Positions 17,758 through 23,387 of a stretch of DNA of 23,387 bases are shown piece by piece. The notes beneath the pieces were generated by a model that ran no database searches, was not told where the DNA came from, and worked only from the letters and a program-made list of their open reading frames with translations. This stretch comes from Penium margaritaceum. Lineage: Eukaryota > Streptophyta > Zygnematophyceae > Desmidiales > Peniaceae. The first letter of the stretch is position 1; every line of letters begins with the position of its first letter. The stretch spans positions 71,296 through 94,682 of the forward strand of contig SZWC01008555.1 in assembly GCA_023375785.1 (NCBI GenBank), given 5' to 3'. Both the position numbers and the translations under genes were made by a program.

Positions 17758-18410
17758 CCACCTACGGGATGGGGGATTTCTTCTTTGTGCCCCTTTCTCT
17801 TTTCCTTTGTCCGTCACCGTGAGCCGCGAGCTCGCTACTCACTGCGAGCTACGTGCAGCGAGATTGCTGCTCGTTGCGAGCAGTGGGCTGTGAACAGCTG
17901 CTGAAGCCACGAGTGGTATACGTGTCCACTCCGGACAGATGAGGCGTGCGTCATCGCCACCATGCATCGCCAGCGCGAGCATCGCCTCACCACCGCTACT
18001 GTGGCCGTCGCTGCTCCTACTACACCTGCGCCACCCGCGATAGCTCCACCGGACTATCATCAGTAGCCGGCCACACTCACTCCTCTGTCACCAATGCCTT
18101 CATCCCTCCTGGACTCTAGCGCTGTCACGCCGTAGTCGATTTACTTCGTCGGACCCTCCACCCATGAGCGTCAGCTGGAGGAGTTCATCGCACTCGAGCT
18201 CGGCCTTCCTCGCCCTCATCCCCAGGGAAGTGCGAGTTGCGTCATCGTTGGTTTTCCTGCACTGCCCTACATGATAGAGTCTGTGCTACGGTCTTGCCTT
18301 CTTCCCACCTACTTTGTTTCGCGATGATGTCACCTGGCAACTCTGGTTTGCACCCGTGTCCCTTGCTCACTGCACCGTGACCGCTCACGATCGACGCGTC
18401 TGAAACTTAG
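17758..18410 (+). other. Decayed gag-protease junction region
   Basis: No intact frame. A weak match to the first element's pre-protease segment (CTVT followed by the DSGA region) is visible at about 18340-18400 before a TGA and a frameshift. No zinc knuckle was found, so the gag C-terminus is missing or unrecognisable. Confidence 0.4.
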
Positions 18411-19690
18411 ATCATCGACTCTGGGGCCACCCATCACATGACGGTCTCACCGGAAGCCTTTAGTGCCGTTGGCCCCGTCACTGATGTCACTGGAGTTCAG
18501 ACGGGTTCTGGTCAGGTCTTACCTGTTCGTGGCATCGCTGTCGTTCGTTTCAGCGGCCCTACTGGCGATGCCTTTGTGATTGACGTTCTCTTCATCAAAA
18601 GTCTTGAGCTTAGCCTTCTGTGTGTCACCGCACTTGATTGCATGAGCATGGACGTTCTGTACTCCCATGGTGTCGGCACTGTGTCGTTGCGTCCGTCTGG
18701 TCGTGTCGTCTTGCATGCACCGCCCATGATAACTTGTGGCACCTGTCGCATTTGTCTGCACCTTCCTCCATCTCCTCGCCACCTACCGACACTGGCCATG
18801 TGTTCGTCACCAGTTCGCTCTCTACGCAGCACACACGTTTCTTGCACCGCCGCCTTTGTCACGTCCACTCTGTTGCTACCGACATAATCCTTCGCACACA
18901 TCTAGCCAAGGGTCTTGATCCAGACTTGTTTCTTCTGCCATGTCCTATTGAGTGCATTGACTGTGCTCAGGGGAAGATACACAAGTCTACCTATCCCTTG
19001 TCCGCCTCTCGTGTATCCAGACCTTTGGACTTGGTCCATTCCGATGTCATGGATCCCCTTTCGCCAGAGTCCGTCGAGGAGCACGGACGCTACGTCCTGA
19101 CCCTCACCAACGACTACTCCCGCTATCGCTTGGTCTTAGGTCTTCGACAGAAGAGCGATGTCGCCCCCACCATTAGGGACTGGCTGGTCCGTGCTGAGAG
19201 CGAGTGTGGTCGCTCTCCCCGCCGCTTCCGTTCTGATCGCGATGGCGAGTTTATTGGGGAGACCACACTCTTCCTTGCATCCCGAGGTGTCCATCACAAG
19301 ACATCGGCGCTGTACATGCTAGCCCAAAACAATGTCTCATAACAATGGAGCCGCACCATGGCCGACACCGTCCACACCATGCGCGTCGAGTCTGATCTTT
19401 CTGATGGCTTCTACTTCGAAGCCATGACCTACATGACGTGGGTCTGGAACCGAACTCCTCACGGACCCCTTCCCTGCCAGTCCACACCATACCAAAACTG
19501 GGGCGGCGAGCATGCCGATCTTTGCCTGGCTCGTGTCTGGGGTTGCGTGGCAATTGTGTGGTTGCTTGTCCCATACCACGGCAGAAAGCTCAATCCTCGC
19601 GGACAACCATGCAACTTCCTCGGCGTCTCGCGTCAGTCGAAGGCATGGCGCTTTTGGGATCCTTTCGGGCTTTGCATAGTCATCAGGTGA
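18411..19690 (+). pseudogene. Copia protease and integrase, second element, broken
   Basis: Retropepsin begins IIDSGATHHMT at 18411 (Asp 18417-18419) in one frame. The reading then shifts, between about 18720 and 18830, to the frame carrying the HHCC finger (HRRLCH ... CIDCAQGK) and the integrase core. Catalytic Asp codons are at 19043-19045 and 19235-19237. TAA at 19340-19342 sits exactly where the catalytic Glu should be (position D+35, as in the first element). Downstream the same frame continues with MTYMTWVWNRTPHGPLP and SKAWRFWDP to about 19690. Integrase would insert the cDNA into chromosomes; this copy lacks the essential Glu. Confidence 0.9.
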
Positions 19691-19834
19691 CACCTTTTTC
19701 TTTGAGGGCCGCTTTCCTCGCGATCTCGTTCACTCGGACGCGTCGATGTTCCTTTCATCGCGTGGGGGAGTGGTGGGTCCGTCCTCCGTTTAGTCGCGTC
19801 CGGGCGTCCCATCGTGTGGGGCCGCTGACCCCTC

Positions 19835-20190
19835 AGGGCCGGCTGGCCCATCCATGTTGGCCAGCCCCTCCGGGTCGGATGCCCCATCCGTGTCCGCCAG
19901 CCCCCCAAGGCCGGTTGCCTCGTCCGTGTCCGCCTGCCCCTCCAGGCCGGCTGTCCCGTCCATGTCCGTCAGCCCCTCTGCGTCGGCTTCCCCACCCGTG
20001 TCCGCTAGCCCCTCAGGACCGGCTGCCCCATCAGTGTTCGCTAGCTCCTCACGGCCGGTTGCTCTGTCTGTGTCCGCTAGCTCCTCAGGGCTTGCTGCCC
20101 TATCCATGTCCGCCAGCCCCTCAGGGTCGGTTGTCCCGTTCGTGTTAGCCATTCCCTCTGGCCCGTCCGTATTAGCCACCTCCTCTGGCC
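19835..20190 (+). repeat. 36-bp minisatellite in the integrase-RT spacer
   Basis: About eight to nine tandem units of 36 bp encode variants of a 12-residue unit of the type PAAPSVFASSSR / LAALSMSASPSG. The plus-strand frame stays open across the array and to about 20333. The spacer between integrase and RT is normally variable in Copia elements. The first element has a Pro/Ser/Val/Thr-rich spacer here too, with only faint repetition. Confidence 0.8.
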
Positions 20191-20599
20191 GGCTCCCCCA
20201 TCCGAGTCTGCTATCTCCTTTGGGCCGGCTGTCCCATCTGAGTCTGCCACCTCCACCGGGCCAGCTGCCCCATGAATGTCGGCGTGCTACACACGTAGTC
20301 TTGGAGGGAGCCTCTGACCAAGTCCGACATTGAGCACTCAGTCTGCCTCCTCGCGCCCTCAAGTGCCACGACCCCCTGTGACCCCACGAGGCTCCATGTC
20401 TCCTGGCAGACCCACTCCTACAGTCGTGAGTGGGGATCGTGGCACTGAGGAACTTGGCCTGGCCACTTTGTTAGTCATCACTGACCTGCATCTAGGGTCG
20501 GCTTTGGGCTACGCGTTACCCCGTCACAAGCACCGACATGCCGTTGCGACCACACACGCACTTGCCATTTGGGGCACGAGACGCACTCACCCTCATTGA

Positions 20600-22170
20600 T
20601 CGCTCCACAGAGCGACCGGTGGACCCATCCACCCTATGTGAGGCCTGGGCATCTCCCGAGGCCGCACATTGGGAGGCTGCATGGGCTGAAGAACTTGTCG
20701 CGATTCGGCAACATCAGGTTTACAAGCTTGTTGACCTTCCCCCCCGGCCGAAAGGCCATTGGCGCCAAGTGAGTCCTCCGGCGAAAGTGGAAGCCAGACG
20801 GGTCACTGGACAAGCACAAGGCTTGTCTTACGACCAAAGGGGTTTTTTCAGGTCCTCGGGGTCAGTGATGATGAGATCTTCGCTCGGGACGGTCGTTTTT
20901 CGACTAGTCGAGCGTTGTTCCGCCTGGTTGCCTACCACGGATGAGAGTTGCATCACATGGATGTGAGCAACGCCTTTCTCCATGGTTCTCTGGAGAGCAA
21001 GGAGCTCTACATGGTACAGCCTCCAAGCTTCGATGATGGCTCCGGCAAGGTCTGGAAGTTGCGGAAGGCCCTTTACGACGTGAAGCAGTCACCGCCCTGC
21101 TCGAACTAGGAGATCAGTTGCACGCTTCTGAGCGGCGGCCTCCTCCGCATCACTATCGACCCAGCACTGTTCATTAGTCCGCGAGGCCAACCCTTCGTCG
21201 TTGTCCCGATTTATGTCGTCGACCTACTCATTGTGTCGCCTAAGGCAGCGGGTCAAGGTCCTGCTGCATGCTGCCTACCAGATGAAGGACCTCTGATCAA
21301 CATGAGTCTTTGTGGGTATGGAGCTTAAGCATGATCGCTCCATGGGCATCCTGCACGTCCATCAGGCTGCCCACGTCCAGACATTACCCGAGCGTTTCGC
21401 TCAGGACGTGCCCCTCGTGCCGAGAGCATCCTCATCCATGTCACCCAATGGTCAGGCGATGCTCAAGAGCCCGGAGCCAGCCGTGGTGGGGGAGCCAGTC
21501 GATGTGACCACGTACTTGCGTGTCATCGGGGCACTTATGCTCATGGCGATGACGACGCGTCCAGACATTGCATTTGCCGTCAACCTCTTGGCAAGTTCTC
21601 TCAGGAGCCGTGTTGTCTCAACTTCGAGGTCGCGATCCAAGTACTGCGCTATGTCGTCTCCACGGCGAGGCCTCATGTTCCGTTGACTGCCGTCCGTTGT
21701 GGTGGTAGGCTACACTGAAAGTGACTGGGCCGGTAGTCCGGACAGTAAGAGTCACACTGGTTGGATCTTCCTTGTTGGCGGCACGGCTGTGTCTTGGTGC
21801 AGCGGCAAGCAAGGCTGCATTGCACACAGCACTGCGTGTAATGCAGGCTGAGTATGTGGCATTTAGATCTGGCGCGTGTGAGAGCGTGTGGCTGTGTCGC
21901 CTGATGTCTGAGCTACGTCAGTCAATTCTGTCCATCACGCTACACTGTGACAATGAGAGTGCCATAGCCATTGCTGACAATGACAACGTGTATCACAATC
22001 GCACAAAGCATATCAACGACGAGTATCACTATGTGCGTTCGTTGTTGCATGACGACAGCATCAACATTGTGTGGATTGAGACGGCACAGCAGTTGGCTGA
22101 CTTCTTGACCAAGGCACTGAAGCGTGACTCGTTCAAGAAGGGTGTGAGTGCGGTTGGTGTGCGTCCGTGA
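20600..22170 (+). pseudogene. Copia reverse transcriptase and RNase H, second element, broken
   Basis: RT starts with EAAHWEAAWAEELVAIRQH and YKLVDLPP, then is frameshifted. MDVSNAFLHGSLESKELYM at 20957 holds the first catalytic Asp, and LRKALYDVKQSP follows before a TAG. The YVDD box at 21212-21223 reads YVVD, so one of the two metal-binding Asp is lost. A further shift leads to GMELKHDRSMGILHVHQAAH and TRPDIAFAVN. RNase H is recognised by YTESDWAGSPDSKSHTGW (21711 on), then a frameshift near 21840, then QAEYVAF, LHCDNESAI, NRTKHIN and LADFLTKAL up to the stop at 22168-22170. The product would copy RNA to DNA and degrade the RNA template; this copy is inactive. Confidence 0.9.
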
Positions 22171-22254
22171 GGTCCTGTCTCTTTCCTTCTCTCTTTCCCT
22201 GCCCGCTTGATCTATGCGTTCTCTGCCCGTCCATGTGCACTGCGCCTGTGAGTC

Positions 22255-22263
22255 AAAGGGGAG
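22255..22263 (+). other. Polypurine tract
   Basis: AAAGGGGAG directly precedes the 3' LTR, as expected for the plus-strand DNA primer of an LTR retrotransposon. Confidence 0.85.
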
Positions 22264-22990
22264 TGTTGGTTTTTCACGCATCTCTCATCACGATGAGGCC
22301 CACTCGCAGTTTACTGAAGCCTCTTCCTCTCTTCTACTCACTCAGCTCCATCGGCGAACCTCCTCGGCACTCGTGCCACTGACAATCTCTGTTGTTGCTT
22401 TTGCTATCTACACGCGTTCAGTGCTGTGTTTGACTGCACTGATACATTTGCAGCGCTGTATCATGCATAGGTCCAAGTTTCCTGAGTTTCGAGCACTGTT
22501 GGTATCGGGGACTAGAGTAGACGCCGCCAGGGTTTAGGTGACTTTAACTCGACTTGTTTTTCTAGCTGATTCTGACCGCACGGCTATGTTCGCAACATGC
22601 GTATCATGGTCTGGTCCAATTTAAGGCGAAACGGACGAGGCCCGGGTTCAGGGCTGCCGGCCGTCTGGCAGCGCTCATCAAGAAAACACGTCTACCTGAA
22701 CATTGAGTTGTTTTTTTTATTGGCCGGTGAAGTGATTAACAAGTCTTGCAAAGCTGGGAGAGGGGTCTCCTATTGTGTCTCATTCTCAGTCCTTAATTAG
22801 TCATTTCCAGTTCTCAACTGCTCTCTGGCGCTAACACTGGCGAACGCGTCTCTAAGAAACAAACCCATAGCACTCAGACCTAGACTCTAGAACGACAGAC
22901 GGAGGGGGCAACAGACTTAGCGACGAGCATGGAAGCCCGCACGCTGCATTAACACAGCTGCCTGAACCTATGCACTAGAATAGTTTCCGG
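22264..22990 (+). repeat. 3' LTR of the second Copia element
   Basis: Begins TGTTGGTTTTTCACGCATC like the 5' LTR and stays alignable to ...GAATAGTTTCC, about 727 bp. It lacks about 97 bases present at 14206-14302 and differs at many single positions. The exact end is uncertain by a few bases. Confidence 0.85.
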
Positions 22991-23191
22991 CTGAATCTTC
23001 ATTTTGCATTTCACAGCCAAGAGGCGCTCTGCTGACATATTGCACTCTTGTCCAAACGAGACACGGTCACCAATTCAAGATATCGTGGACGATGAGGCCC
23101 TCACAAAAACCCGTCAAAGACCATGAAGAATGAGAAGTCGTTGCCCCTCCATCGCCGCCACACCCAACGCAGGCCACATCTCCTTCCTTCC
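22991..23191. other. Flanking sequence, no gene seen
   Basis: About 200 bases follow the second Copia element; no coding region or repeat is recognised. Confidence 0.5.
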
Positions 23192-23336
23192 CCACCACCT
23201 CCACCACCCCCACCACCTCCACCACCCCCACTACCTCCACCACCCCCACCACCTCCACCACCCCCACCACCTCCACCACCTTCACCACCTCCACCACCCC
23301 CCACCACCTCCACCACCCCCACCACCTCCACCACCC
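23192..23336. repeat. 18-bp minisatellite (CACCACCTCCACCACCCC)
   Basis: About eight tandem copies of an 18-bp unit, with point variants (CACTACC, CTTCACC) and one extra C near 23300. It could be read as VVEVVG repeats on the minus strand, but no surrounding gene supports coding. Confidence 0.9.
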
Positions 23337-23387
23337 AATGCAGCTGTCACGGGGTCGTGCTGATGCTGCTGCGTCCGGCTGTGCCAC

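Larger units (their letters stand above)
14180..22990 (+). mobile_element. Second Copia LTR retrotransposon, decayed, plus strand
   Basis: Order: 5' LTR, primer site, triplet-rich leader, an inverted gag fragment, protease, integrase, minisatellite spacer, RT, RNase H, polypurine tract, 3' LTR. The pol proteins are clearly related to the first element's. The two LTRs differ at roughly a fifth of positions by eye, and the coding part has frameshifts and stops, so the insertion is old. No convincing 5-bp target duplication was found; the LTR inner ends no longer show a clean CA. Confidence 0.88.

Noticed and set aside
16742..17817. Long Ala/Val/Thr and Ser/Asn-rich open frames, including a near-pure Leu frame
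   Set aside because: Composition artefacts of GTT/GCT/ACT triplets in the inverted leader.
23067..23387. Minus-strand Val/Glu/Gly and poly-Gly frames over the minisatellite
   Set aside because: Explained by the 18-bp repeat; no start context, domain or neighbouring gene supports translation.
1..23387. Host genes, tRNA or rRNA genes
   Set aside because: No host protein domain or structured RNA gene was recognised; all clear coding sequence belongs to transposable elements.

Overview
The window is eukaryotic, most likely from a plant or streptophyte alga. It consists almost wholly of transposable elements and I recognise no host gene. The lineage call rests on three things: Copia elements primed by initiator tRNA-Met, a MuDR-type MULE transposase with SWIM and CCHC zinc fingers, and GT-AG introns. 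A charophyte such as Chara would fit, but this is inference.

Layout. (1) Positions 1-about 5.8 kb: a Copia (Ty1-type) LTR retrotransposon on the minus strand. It shows the LTR, tRNA-Met primer site, a long GCA/CTG-triplet leader with three TGACGTCA palindromes, and a gag-pol frame that leaves the left edge inside reverse transcriptase. That frame is uninterrupted except for two in-frame stops. (2) About 5.92-13.1 kb: a MULE DNA transposon. It has clusters of a TACCCACTG-type motif near both ends in opposite orientation, an 11-bp direct repeat at its borders, a spliced plus-strand transposase with at least six in-frame stops, and a second degenerate gene on the minus strand that converges on it. 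(3) About 14.2-23.0 kb: an old, decayed Copia element on the plus strand with two LTRs, primer site, polypurine tract, protease, integrase, RT and RNase H. Where its gag should be there is a gag fragment in the opposite orientation, with its own triplet-repeat leader and TGACGTCA cluster. (4) The right edge holds an 18-bp minisatellite.

Three assembly joins (N at 7379, 11009-11192 and 14106) each separate two near-identical copies of equal length (341, 208 and 427 bp). These look like unmerged contig or haplotype ends rather than biological duplications, and they corrupt naive gene models. Collapsing the first gives a MULE intron whose phases match.

The elements are dead or nearly so. The MULE and the first Copia are damaged almost only by stop codons that a single C-to-T (or G-to-A) change can produce, which suggests methylcytosine deamination. 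The second Copia also has frameshifts, lost catalytic residues and an internal rearrangement, so it is probably older. I did not find a clearly new system. The most unusual signals are the shared TGACGTCA/triplet-repeat leaders of the Copia elements, the inverted gag segment, and the convergent second gene of the MULE.
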